A stretch of 22,138 nt of DNA, from the NCBI GenBank assembly GCA_003648815.1, contig QMPZ01000010.1, positions 1-22,138 on the forward strand, given 5' to 3'. Made by a program: the position numbers and the translations under genes. Source of the stretch: Candidatus Aerophobota bacterium (GTDB lineage Bacteria > Aerophobota > Aerophobia > Aerophobales > B47-G16). Below, in pieces: positions 6,986-14,022 of the stretch. The notes under the pieces were generated by a model, which ran no database searches, had not been told where the DNA came from, and was given only the letters and a program-made list of their open reading frames with translations. Position 1 is the first letter of the stretch, and each line of letters begins with the position of its first letter.

Positions 6986-8860
6986 ATGGCTGATCAAAAA
7001 CCTAAAAGGCCGGTAAAAAGTGGAAAATTTGCAAGGAACATGTTTATTCTCTTCATAGTGTTCCTGATTTTTATCTCCATTTTAAACTTTGTCCGCCTCA
7101 GTCCGGGGATAAAGGAGACAACTCTCTCTTATAGTCAGTTCTTGAGGATGGTAGAGGAAGGCCAAATTCGTCAGGTGACGATAAAAGGCCATTCCATAGA
7201 GGGAAAAGTTGATGAGAGGATGCAATTTCGAACCTTTGCCCCCGATGATCCTGAGCTGATTAAGATCCTGCGGGAGAACAACGTCGAGGTCGAGGTACAG
7301 CCGGACAGTTCTCCCTGGCTGGGCAGCTTTCTGGGAGGAGTACTCCCTGTCTTAATCTTTTTGGGCATCTGGATCTACATCATCAGACAAATGCGCGCTT
7401 CAGGCAGTCAAGCCTTTTCATTTGGTAAGAGTAAAGCGAAGCTGGTTACGGGAGGAAGGGTCAACGTTACCTTCAAAGATGTAGCAGGGGCAGAGGAAGC
7501 CAAGCAGGAGCTCAGGGAGATAATTGAGTTTTTGAAAAATCCCCAGAAATTCCAGAGGTTAGGGGCAAAAATCCCCAAAGGAGTGCTCTTGGTAGGTCCT
7601 CCCGGATGTGGTAAAACTCTCTTAGCAAAGGCTGTCGCGGGAGAAGCTGGCGTGCCTTTCTTCAGTATCAGTGGCTCGGACTTCGTGGAGATGTTTGTCG
7701 GAGTAGGAGCATCCCGGGTTAGAGACCTTTTCGAGCAGGGAAGAAGAAATGCTCCCTGTATTATCTTTATTGATGAGCTGGATGCGGTAGGCAGACAGCG
7801 CTTCGCTGGCATTGGAGGAGGACATGATGAAAAAGAACAAACCTTAAATCAGCTCCTGGTGGAGTTAGACGGTTTCAGTCCTCGAGAGGGAGTGATAGTT
7901 ATAGGAGCGACTAATCGGCCTGATGTATTGGATGCTGCTCTTCTCAGACCCGGCAGGTTTGATCGACGAATTACCGTCAATGTCCCCGACATAAAAGAGA
8001 GAGAAGAGATCTTTGCCCTTCACATGAGAAATAAGCCAGTGGCTAAGGATGTCGACGTCAAGGTTCTGGCGCGAAGAACCCCTGGCTTTGTAGGGGCGGA
8101 CATAGAAAACTTAATCAACGAGGCTTCTCTGCTGGCAGCGCGGAAAAACAAGGATGAGATTGGCATAGAGGAGCTGGAGGCGGCCATCGATAGGGTAATC
8201 GCAGGGCCGGAGAAGAAGTCTCGTGTTATGCAGGAAAAGGAAAAAAGAATCATCGCTTATCATGAAAGTGGCCATACCTTGGTGGGTAATCTTCTACCCT
8301 TTGCTGACCCCATATATAAGGTTTCCATAATTCCTCGGGGTTCAGCTGCTTTAGGATATACCTTACAGCTGCCATTGGAGGACAGATACCTGGCTACTAA
8401 GTCGGAGCTGATGGACAAGCTCACCGTTCTTCTCGCCGGCAGGGCCAGCGAGGAGCTGATGTTCAATGAGATAACCACAGGGGCTCAAAATGACCTTCAG
8501 CAGGCTACCTCCATTGCGAGAAAGATGATTTGTGAATACGGGATGAGCGAGAAGTTAGGACCGGTGTCCCTGGCAGAAAATCACGAGGTATTCTTGGGTC
8601 GGGATTTTCTCAAGGAGAAAAGCTACAGTGAGGAGCTGGCTTTTGATATTGACAGAGAAATTCGCCGAATAATCAGAGATTGTTATAAGAGAGCGATGAA
8701 GATCTTAGAGGAAAATAAGGACAAGCTAATCCAGTTAGCTGAGGCTTTGGAGGAAAAGGAGATCCTGGGAAAGGAGGAGATAGAGAAGATAATAGGCAAA
8801 AAGATATCCCCAAAAGCTACACTTAAAGATGAATCCCAGAATATTGACCGTAAGGGATGA
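6986..8860 (+). CDS. ftsH: ATP-dependent zinc metalloprotease FtsH
   Basis: Membrane-anchored AAA+ protease that degrades misfolded membrane proteins and some regulators. The 624-residue chain has membrane segment 1 (about 18-38), an extracytoplasmic domain, and segment 2 (about 111-132). The ATPase domain follows, with Walker A GPPGCGKTLL from 204 (Cys in place of the usual Thr), Walker B IIFIDELDA at 259-267, and the second region of homology ending RPGRFDRR. The peptidase domain has the zinc site HESGH at 426-430 (Ser in place of the common Ala) and the third ligand Asp503 in GAQNDLQQAT. Length and order are normal. Its last 32 bases overlap folP, a pairing of ftsH with folate genes seen in many bacteria. 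A modest AGGGAA site lies upstream of the ATG. Confidence 0.97.
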   Translation: MADQKPKRPVKSGKFARNMFILFIVFLIFISILNFVRLSPGIKETTLSYSQFLRMVEEGQIRQVTIKGHSIEGKVDERMQFRTFAPDDPELIKILRENNVEVEVQPDSSPWLGSFLGGVLPVLIFLGIWIYIIRQMRASGSQAFSFGKSKAKLVTGGRVNVTFKDVAGAEEAKQELREIIEFLKNPQKFQRLGAKIPKGVLLVGPPGCGKTLLAKAVAGEAGVPFFSISGSDFVEMFVGVGASRVRDLFEQGRRNAPCIIFIDELDAVGRQRFAGIGGGHDEKEQTLNQLLVELDGFSPREGVIVIGATNRPDVLDAALLRPGRFDRRITVNVPDIKEREEIFALHMRNKPVAKDVDVKVLARRTPGFVGADIENLINEASLLAARKNKDEIGIEELEAAIDRVIAGPEKKSRVMQEKEKRIIAYHESGHTLVGNLLPFADPIYKVSIIPRGSAALGYTLQLPLEDRYLATKSELMDKLTVLLAGRASEELMFNEITTGAQNDLQQATSIARKMICEYGMSEKLGPVSLAENHEVFLGRDFLKEKSYSEELAFDIDREIRRIIRDCYKRAMKILEENKDKLIQLAEALEEKEILGKEEIEKIIGKKISPKATLKDESQNIDRKG

Positions 8861-10025
8861 GGAGGAGATCAAGGAAGAACTGGAGAGAATAGGCGTCAGC
8901 GAAGAAGGAAAGCAGATTTTGAAGGGGAAGGGGTCTTTTTATCTTATTAAGCTGGAGGGTCTTTCCTCGCAAGCAGCTAACCTTCTCAAGCAGGAGATGC
9001 TGGCGATAGGAGGAGATGTAGCTGTTAAGAAGGAGGTCGTCTCCTTCACTGTTAAAAGGAGCGACGTTCTCTTGATGGGAACGGAAGCGCACTACAGGAA
9101 AGTCATTCCCCGATTAAGAAGACAGCCGTTTGGCCTTGCCATAGTTTCCAGCCAGATAAAGCAAACCCTCGATAACTTCAAGAAGGACAATTTTACAATT
9201 CCCTTAGGGGGCAAAATATTAAATCTTGCCAAAAAAACGGCCATAATGGGGATATTAAATGTAACTCCTGATTCCTTTTATGACGGGGGAAGATATACTT
9301 GCCAGGATGAGGCCTTAAGGCGTGTGGAGCAGATGATTGAGGAAGGGGCAGATATAATCGATGTAGGAGGGGAATCAACCCGTCCAGGCTCTGAAAGGGT
9401 GAGCCTAAAGGAGGAGATAAAGAGGGTTATTCCCATTATAGAAAAAATAAGGGAAAACTTTGATGTTCCCATCTCCATTGATACCTATAAGGCAGAGGTA
9501 GCAAGGCAAGCTATAGAAGTAGGAGCAAACATGGTCAACGACATAAGCGGGTTGAGATTTGATCCGAAGCTTAAAAAGGTGGTAGCTAAGTGCGATGTGC
9601 CGGTGGTGATAACACATATAAAGGGAACTCCGAAAGATATGCAGGATAATCCTCAGTACAGATGTCTGATGGGTGAGATAATTTCTTATCTCAGAGAGGG
9701 CATAAAGATGGCCGAGGAGGCAGGAATAAGTTCTGATAAGATCATCATTGATCCGGGAATTGGCTTCGGCAAGACCACCGAGCATAACTTGAGAATTATA
9801 AAAAGGCTCCCTGAGCTGAAAAGCCTGGGAAAGCCCATTCTCATCGGGGCCTCCCGAAAGTCCTTTATCGGAAATGTCTTAAAGCTGCCTGTCTCAGAGC
9901 GTTTAGAGGGGAGTTTAGCTATAGGTTCTCTTTCCGTATTCCAGGGAGCTAATATAATCAGGACTCATGATGTGAAGGAGACTCGCCGCGTGGTTGATCT
10001 GATAAGAGCCGTTATGAAGAGCTGA
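8829..10025 (+). CDS. folP: Dihydropteroate synthase, long form with N-terminal domain
   Basis: Condenses p-aminobenzoate with hydroxymethyl-dihydropterin pyrophosphate in folate synthesis; target of sulfonamides. The DHPS TIM barrel begins near residue 135 with MGILNVTPDSFYDGG (usual form FSDGG). It includes DIIDVGGESTRPGS, MVNDISGL, THIKGTPKDMQ (the common form is MHMKGTP), DPGIGFGKT and the closing GASRKSFIG. Residues 1 to about 130 are an extra domain absent from E. coli FolP (about 280 residues) but, as I recall, found in the 390-400 residue enzymes of clostridia and some other anaerobes; its role is not established. The start overlaps the end of ftsH by 32 bases and lacks a clear ribosome binding site, so translation is probably coupled to ftsH. 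Other folate genes are not in the window. Confidence 0.95.
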   Translation: MNPRILTVRDEEEIKEELERIGVSEEGKQILKGKGSFYLIKLEGLSSQAANLLKQEMLAIGGDVAVKKEVVSFTVKRSDVLLMGTEAHYRKVIPRLRRQPFGLAIVSSQIKQTLDNFKKDNFTIPLGGKILNLAKKTAIMGILNVTPDSFYDGGRYTCQDEALRRVEQMIEEGADIIDVGGESTRPGSERVSLKEEIKRVIPIIEKIRENFDVPISIDTYKAEVARQAIEVGANMVNDISGLRFDPKLKKVVAKCDVPVVITHIKGTPKDMQDNPQYRCLMGEIISYLREGIKMAEEAGISSDKIIIDPGIGFGKTTEHNLRIIKRLPELKSLGKPILIGASRKSFIGNVLKLPVSERLEGSLAIGSLSVFQGANIIRTHDVKETRRVVDLIRAVMKS

Positions 10026-10032
10026 GATATTT

Positions 10033-10038
10033 GAAAGG
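10033..10038 (+). promoter_or_regulatory. Ribosome binding site deciding the ruvC start
   Basis: GAAAGG lies 7 nt before the ATG at 10046. The in-frame TTG at 10031 overlaps this site and would add five residues ahead of the usual RuvC start (MII-GIDPG), so ATG 10046 is preferred. Confidence 0.6.
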
Positions 10039-10045
10039 TTATCCT

Positions 10046-10555
10046 ATGATTATTATGGGGATAGATCCAGGGACAGCCATCACGGGATATGGACTGCTTA
10101 AGACATCGCCTTTGGAAGATGATGGGAAAAGATGCCCGCAGGTAATAGATTATGGCTGTATTCGCACTCCAAGTACTGAGGAGATGGCGAAAAGGTTAAG
10201 AATTATCTATCAAAAGGTGAGCGAAATCGTTCACAAGTATCACCCTGAGGAAGTAGCCATCGAACAGGTTTTTCTCAACAAGAACAGCAAGACCGCCCTT
10301 TCAGTGGGACAGGCTCGAGGAGTGATTATGCTGGCCGCCTCCTCTGAAGGAGGCAAAATCTTTAGCTATACTCCTTTGGAGGTAAAACAAGCTATAACCG
10401 GTTATGGAAGAGCTAAGAAAAGACAAGTCCAGCATATGATTAAAAAGCTTCTTTTTCTGCCAGAACTTCCCTTCCCGGACGATGCTTCTGATGCTATCGC
10501 TGTAGCTCTTTGCCACTATCATTCCCGAAAACTGAAGGGCTTAGCAAAATCCTAA
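10046..10555 (+). CDS. ruvC: Holliday junction resolvase RuvC
   Basis: Cleaves Holliday junctions during recombination as part of RuvABC. The 169-residue protein has the normal length. The RNase H-like active site is complete: Asp7 in MGIDPGTAITGYG, Glu73 in VAIEQVFL, and Asp146 with Asp149 in DDASDAIAVALCHYH. The NSKTALSVGQARGV segment that contacts DNA is also typical. The gene follows folP after 20 bases, probably in the same transcript. ruvA and ruvB do not follow; after ruvC comes the 308-base gap, so the ruvAB genes must be elsewhere if present. Confidence 0.96.
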   Translation: MIIMGIDPGTAITGYGLLKTSPLEDDGKRCPQVIDYGCIRTPSTEEMAKRLRIIYQKVSEIVHKYHPEEVAIEQVFLNKNSKTALSVGQARGVIMLAASSEGGKIFSYTPLEVKQAITGYGRAKKRQVQHMIKKLLFLPELPFPDDASDAIAVALCHYHSRKLKGLAKS

Positions 10556-10692
10556 GTTCGTTCCCTCCTTAAGGCTTTTTCTGTTCCACCTTTCATTTTC
10601 ACTGGATACTTTCCTTTTTTAATCTTTTTAATGGGGGAGTGCTATAAAGTGTCCCAACTTCGAAACCACCCACCATGCACAGAATACAAGAG

Positions 10693-10720
10693 TTGACAAA
10701 TCCACAAAACAGGATATATT
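10693..10720 (+). promoter_or_regulatory. Sigma70-type promoter for the acd-etfBA operon
   Basis: A perfect TTGACA at 10693-10698 is followed after 16 bases by TATATT at 10715-10720 (one mismatch to TATAAT). Transcription would start near 10727, giving a leader of about 135 nt before the acyl-CoA dehydrogenase ATG. This is the best promoter match in the window. Confidence 0.65.
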
Positions 10721-10766
10721 AGGTTTTAATCTCAGCCCTTTTTTGAGGGATAGGGATTTATAAGCG

Positions 10767-10803
10767 TTGAGGGGGAAACTTCCCCCTCAAGTATCGTTTT
10801 CTT
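10767..10803 (+). terminator. GC-rich hairpin with offset T run: terminator or leader attenuator
   Basis: TTGAGGGGGAA (10767-10777) pairs perfectly with TTCCCCCTCAA (10780-10790); with a realistic loop the stem is 9-10 pairs. Six bases later comes a short TTTTCTT run. The T run is offset and interrupted, so termination may be inefficient. It lies downstream of the promoter at 10693 and upstream of the gene start, so it could act as a leader attenuator, or it could end read-through from ruvC. Confidence 0.45.
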
Positions 10804-10851
10804 GAGATGGGGTGGATATAGCTTCCTTTGTGGTTAATTTTTCGAAGATTT

Positions 10852-10857
10852 AAGGAG
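10852..10857 (+). promoter_or_regulatory. Ribosome binding site deciding the acyl-CoA dehydrogenase start
   Basis: AAGGAG ends 6 nt before ATG 10864. The earlier in-frame TTG at 10828 would put this site inside the coding region and add 12 residues not typical of the family. Confidence 0.75.
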
Positions 10858-10863
10858 AGGAAA

Positions 10864-12003
10864 ATGGACTTTACCTTAAACGACGATCAAAAGATGATTC
10901 TGGATTTGGTTGAGGAGGTCTGTCAGAAAGAGATTGCTCCGGTAGCCGATGAGGTTTCGGAGAAAGGAGAGTTTCCTGCTCAAAATGTGAAGAAGCTGGC
11001 CAGTCTTGACCTGTTCGGCATCACCATCCCTAAGGAATATGGTGGCCTGGGGATGGATTATCTTACCTGGACCTTAGTCTCAGAGAAGATTTCCAAAGCC
11101 TGCGCCACCACTGGCTTGATATTCGGAGCGAACCTCCTTTGCACCTATCCTCTTTTAAAATTCGGTACAGAAGAGCAAAAAAGAAAGTTCCTACCTCGGT
11201 TAGCTAAGGGGGAGGCGCTGGGTGCTTTTGCCTTAACGGAACCGGAGGCAGGCTCAGATGCGGGCAATGTTCAGACCACGGCTAAAAAGGATGAGGACTG
11301 TTATATCCTCAACGGCAATAAGATCTTCATTACCAATGGAGAAGTGGCTGATATTTACGTGGTCATTGCCAATATAGATAAAAATAAGGGAGCAAGAGGA
11401 CTTACTGCCTTCATCGTGGAAAAAGGACAGGAGGGATTTACCTTTGGCCAACACTTCAAGAAGATGGGGCTTAGTGCTTTGCCAAATGTAGAGCTAATAT
11501 TTAACAACTGCAGGGTTCCGGCGGAAAACCTTCTGTTTAAGGAAAGAAGAGGTTTTAGGGTGGCCATGGAGACCTTCGCCGCAGGAAGAATTGGGGTAGG
11601 AATTGGAGCTCTGGGAATAGCTGAGGCAGCTTTTGAGAAGGCTAAGGAGTATTCCAGGGAGCGGATTCAATTTGGAAAACCCATCTGCAGTTTCCAGGCC
11701 ATTCAACATATCTTAGCTGATATGGCCACCAAAATAGAGGCGGCAAGGTTCTTGCTTTATCGTGCTGCCTGGCTTTTGGACCAGGGCAGGCCCTTCGAAA
11801 AGCTCGCCTCTATGGGAAAGCTATATGCTTCAGAGACGGCTATGGAAGTGACCACCAAGGCAGTTCAGGTTTTAGGTGGATATGGCTATATGAAGGATTA
11901 TCCGGTTGAAAGATATATGCGAGAGGCAAAGCTTTTTGAAATCATCGAGGGTACATCGGAGATTCAAAGGGGGATCATCGCCAACTTACTCTTGAAGGAG
12001 TAA
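10864..12003 (+). CDS. Acyl-CoA dehydrogenase, short-chain/butyryl-CoA type
   Basis: FAD enzyme interconverting acyl-CoA and trans-2-enoyl-CoA, passing electrons to or from ETF. At 379 residues it has the exact size of butyryl-CoA dehydrogenases of anaerobes. Landmarks are the N-terminal helices (MDFTLNDDQKMILDLVEEV), AFALTEPEAGSDAGN and IFITNGEVAD in the FAD and substrate site, RIGVGIGALGIAEAAFEKA, RIQFGKPI, QVLGGYGYMKDYPVERYMRE, and the catalytic base Glu362 in FEIIEGTSEIQRG. The etfB and etfA genes follow at once, so ETF is its partner. No thiolase, hydroxyacyl-CoA dehydrogenase or crotonase is adjacent, so direction (fatty-acid oxidation, butyrate formation, or reduction of another enoyl-CoA) and substrate are open. 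A glutaryl- or caffeyl-type acyl-CoA substrate cannot be excluded. Confidence 0.92.
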   Translation: MDFTLNDDQKMILDLVEEVCQKEIAPVADEVSEKGEFPAQNVKKLASLDLFGITIPKEYGGLGMDYLTWTLVSEKISKACATTGLIFGANLLCTYPLLKFGTEEQKRKFLPRLAKGEALGAFALTEPEAGSDAGNVQTTAKKDEDCYILNGNKIFITNGEVADIYVVIANIDKNKGARGLTAFIVEKGQEGFTFGQHFKKMGLSALPNVELIFNNCRVPAENLLFKERRGFRVAMETFAAGRIGVGIGALGIAEAAFEKAKEYSRERIQFGKPICSFQAIQHILADMATKIEAARFLLYRAAWLLDQGRPFEKLASMGKLYASETAMEVTTKAVQVLGGYGYMKDYPVERYMREAKLFEIIEGTSEIQRGIIANLLLKE

Positions 12004-12022
12004 TTGAAAAGGAAAATCAGAG

Positions 12023-12814
12023 ATGCACATCATCGTCTGTATTAAGCAGGTTCCAGATACCGAGGAACTGTCGAAGGTGAGGATAAACTCTCGGACTAAT
12101 ACCCTGGTCAGAGAGGGGATAAAGAGCATAATAAATCCCTTTGATGAGAACGCCATAGAGGAAGCTCTGAGAATAAAGGAGAGGCATGGAGGAAAGGTGA
12201 CCGTTCTCTCTATGGGACCCCCCCAGGCGGAAGAGGCTTTAAGGAGAGCTCTGGCAATGGGAGCGGATAAGGCCATCCTTCTTTCCGACAGATCATTCGC
12301 GGGTTCGGACACCTTGGCCACCTCTTACACTTTAGCTATGGGCATCAGGAAGATAGGTGAGTTTGATTTGGTCTTGTTGGGTAAGCAGGCCATCGATGGA
12401 GATACAGCTCAGGTGGGACCAGGTCTGGCAGAGTGGTTGAATCTGCCTCAGATAACCTATGTTCGAAGGATAGAACTTAGCAGCAGCAAGATAAAGGCCG
12501 AGCGGAGTCTGGAAGACTCCTTTGAAATAGTGGAGACGAACCTTCCCGCTCTGCTTACCGTGACCAAGGAGATAAATACTCCAAGGTATCCTTCTTTGAG
12601 AGGATTGCTCAAAGCTAAAAAGGAAAAGATAACCGTGTGGACGTCAAAGGACTTAGCCCTGGATAAAGAAAGAATTGGGCTGGATGGTTCCCCTACTCAG
12701 GTGGTTAAGATCTTCACCCCTGAATCTCCTAAGAGGGGGAAGATCCTTACAGGGGAGATTCCCGAGATAGCGGACAAATTGATCTCGGAAATGAAGAAGA
12801 GGAAGATAATCTAA
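12023..12814 (+). CDS. etfB: Electron transfer flavoprotein, beta subunit
   Basis: Small ETF subunit, binding an AMP or second FAD and docking with the acyl-CoA dehydrogenase. The 263-residue protein opens with IIVCIKQVPDTEE and carries the nucleotide-binding stretch GKQAIDGDTAQVGPGLAEWL (120-139). That stretch and VTKEINTPRYPSLRGLLKAKK are typical of ETF beta. The DGDTAQVGP form with the anaerobe-type partner suggests the bifurcating group, in which beta also binds FAD, but this is inference. It starts 19 bases after the dehydrogenase stop with an AAAAGGAAAA site, and its own stop codon overlaps the ribosome binding site of etfA. Confidence 0.95.
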   Translation: MHIIVCIKQVPDTEELSKVRINSRTNTLVREGIKSIINPFDENAIEEALRIKERHGGKVTVLSMGPPQAEEALRRALAMGADKAILLSDRSFAGSDTLATSYTLAMGIRKIGEFDLVLLGKQAIDGDTAQVGPGLAEWLNLPQITYVRRIELSSSKIKAERSLEDSFEIVETNLPALLTVTKEINTPRYPSLRGLLKAKKEKITVWTSKDLALDKERIGLDGSPTQVVKIFTPESPKRGKILTGEIPEIADKLISEMKKRKII

Positions 12815-12823
12815 GGAGAGAAA

Positions 12824-14017
12824 ATGGCTGAAATTAAGATATTGGCGGAAAAGTGCACCGGTTGCAAAAAATGCATATCTGCCTGTCCCTTTTCAGCTAT
12901 CACAGTGGAGGACAAGAAAGCCAGGATACTTTCCAACTGCACTTTTTGTGGAGCATGTGTAAGTGCTTGCCCTTTTGGAGCTATCTTATTGGAGAGAGAA
13001 GCAAGGGAGGCAGACCTTTCCTCCTATCGAGGGGTGTGGATATTTGCTGAGCAGCGAAATGGGGAGATCATGCCCATAACCTATGAGCTCTTAGAGATAG
13101 GGAGAAAACTGGCCGATGCTCTTGGGGTGGAGCTCTCAGCTCTTCTCTTTGGAAACGGCTTAAGGAAAAAGGCAGAGGTGATGCTTAACTATGAGCTGGA
13201 TAAAATTTATTTAGTGGAACATCCTCTACTTGCATACTATCGAACCGGACCTTACACACGAGCTATGGTGGACCTGATAAGGCAGAAACGCCCCGAAGTT
13301 ATCCTTATGGGAGCTACCAGCACGGGCAGGGATCTTGCTCCCCGGGTGGCCACTCGCTTGAAGACGGGGCTGACCGCTGATTGCACGGGCCTGGAGATAG
13401 AAAAGGGTACAAGAAACCTGATCCAGACTCGTCCTGCCTTAGGTGGAAATATTATGGCCAGCATAATTTCTCCTCGTCATCGTCCACAGATGGCCACTGT
13501 CAGACCCCGGGTGATGAAGAAGGCCAGGCCCAGCGGGAATAGAAGAGGGGAGATCATCGAGGTAAAGCTCGACTTCACCCAAGAGGATAAAATGGTGGAA
13601 GTTGTCAAGTTTATCAAGGAGGAAAGGGAGATAGAGGACCTGCAGGAGGCGGAGATAATCGTTTCCGGTGGCAGGGGCTTGGGAAAAGCGGAAAATTTTT
13701 CCCTTATCAGAAAACTGGCCCGTCTTTTAGGAGGAGCGGTAGGAGCTTCCCGAGCAGTGGTGGACGCCGGGTGGATTCCCTCCTATCATCAAGTAGGACA
13801 AACGGGAAAGACAGTTCAGCCAAAGCTGTACATTGCTTGTGGGATTTCAGGGGCCATCCAACACCAGGTTGGAATGCGCAACTCCGAAATTATCGTAGCC
13901 ATCAACAAGGATCCCAACGCTCCTATATTTGACATCGCCACCTATGGTATTGTACAGGACCTGCACAAATTTTTACCTGTGTTGATAGAGAAGTTAGAGG
14001 ATGAAAAAAGGAGATAA
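12824..14017 (+). CDS. etfA: ETF alpha subunit with N-terminal 2x[4Fe-4S] ferredoxin domain
   Basis: Large ETF subunit carrying the mobile FAD, fused to a ferredoxin. Residues 1-60 hold two complete CxxCxxCxxxCP clusters: Cys11, 14, 17, 21 and Cys39, 42, 45, 49. The ETF alpha body follows (about 70-397), with the FAD-binding SGGRGLGKAENF (281-292), GQTGKTVQPKLYIACGISGA from 325, and the terminal AINKDPNAPIFDIATYGIV. Plain EtfA proteins are about 310-340 residues; the extra N-terminal part accounts for the 397. Such fusions are known in anaerobes, for example the caffeyl-CoA reductase complex, where they link flavin electron bifurcation to ferredoxin. AAGGAG overlapping the etfB stop drives its translation. 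Cytoplasmic. Confidence 0.96.
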   Translation: MAEIKILAEKCTGCKKCISACPFSAITVEDKKARILSNCTFCGACVSACPFGAILLEREAREADLSSYRGVWIFAEQRNGEIMPITYELLEIGRKLADALGVELSALLFGNGLRKKAEVMLNYELDKIYLVEHPLLAYYRTGPYTRAMVDLIRQKRPEVILMGATSTGRDLAPRVATRLKTGLTADCTGLEIEKGTRNLIQTRPALGGNIMASIISPRHRPQMATVRPRVMKKARPSGNRRGEIIEVKLDFTQEDKMVEVVKFIKEEREIEDLQEAEIIVSGGRGLGKAENFSLIRKLARLLGGAVGASRAVVDAGWIPSYHQVGQTGKTVQPKLYIACGISGAIQHQVGMRNSEIIVAINKDPNAPIFDIATYGIVQDLHKFLPVLIEKLEDEKRR

Positions 14018-14022
14018 ATAAG

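Larger units (their letters stand above)
10556..10863. other. Intergenic region between ruvC and acyl-CoA dehydrogenase
   Basis: The only gene-free stretch longer than 100 bases. Its first half is T-rich with no convincing terminator directly after ruvC. The second half holds a near-consensus promoter (10693-10720), a strong GC-rich hairpin (10767-10790) and the ribosome binding site of the next gene. The word TTGAG followed by a G-rich run occurs three times after the promoter (10743, 10767 and 10802). I see no open frame with coding character and no tRNA-like fold. Confidence 0.7.

Noticed and set aside
7408..7812. Minus-strand open frame of 134 codons inside ftsH
   Set aside because: Antisense to the conserved ATPase domain of FtsH; no domain of its own.
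10540..10556. Short hairpin CTTAG/CTAAG at the end of ruvC, considered as a terminator
   Set aside because: Only five base pairs and no T run follows.
10658..10847. Imperfect inverted match CTTCGAA-ACCAC against GTGGT-spacer-TTCGAAG, considered as ends of a small mobile element
   Set aside because: TTCGAA is self-complementary, the second copy has inserted bases, and no target duplication or transposase remnant is seen.
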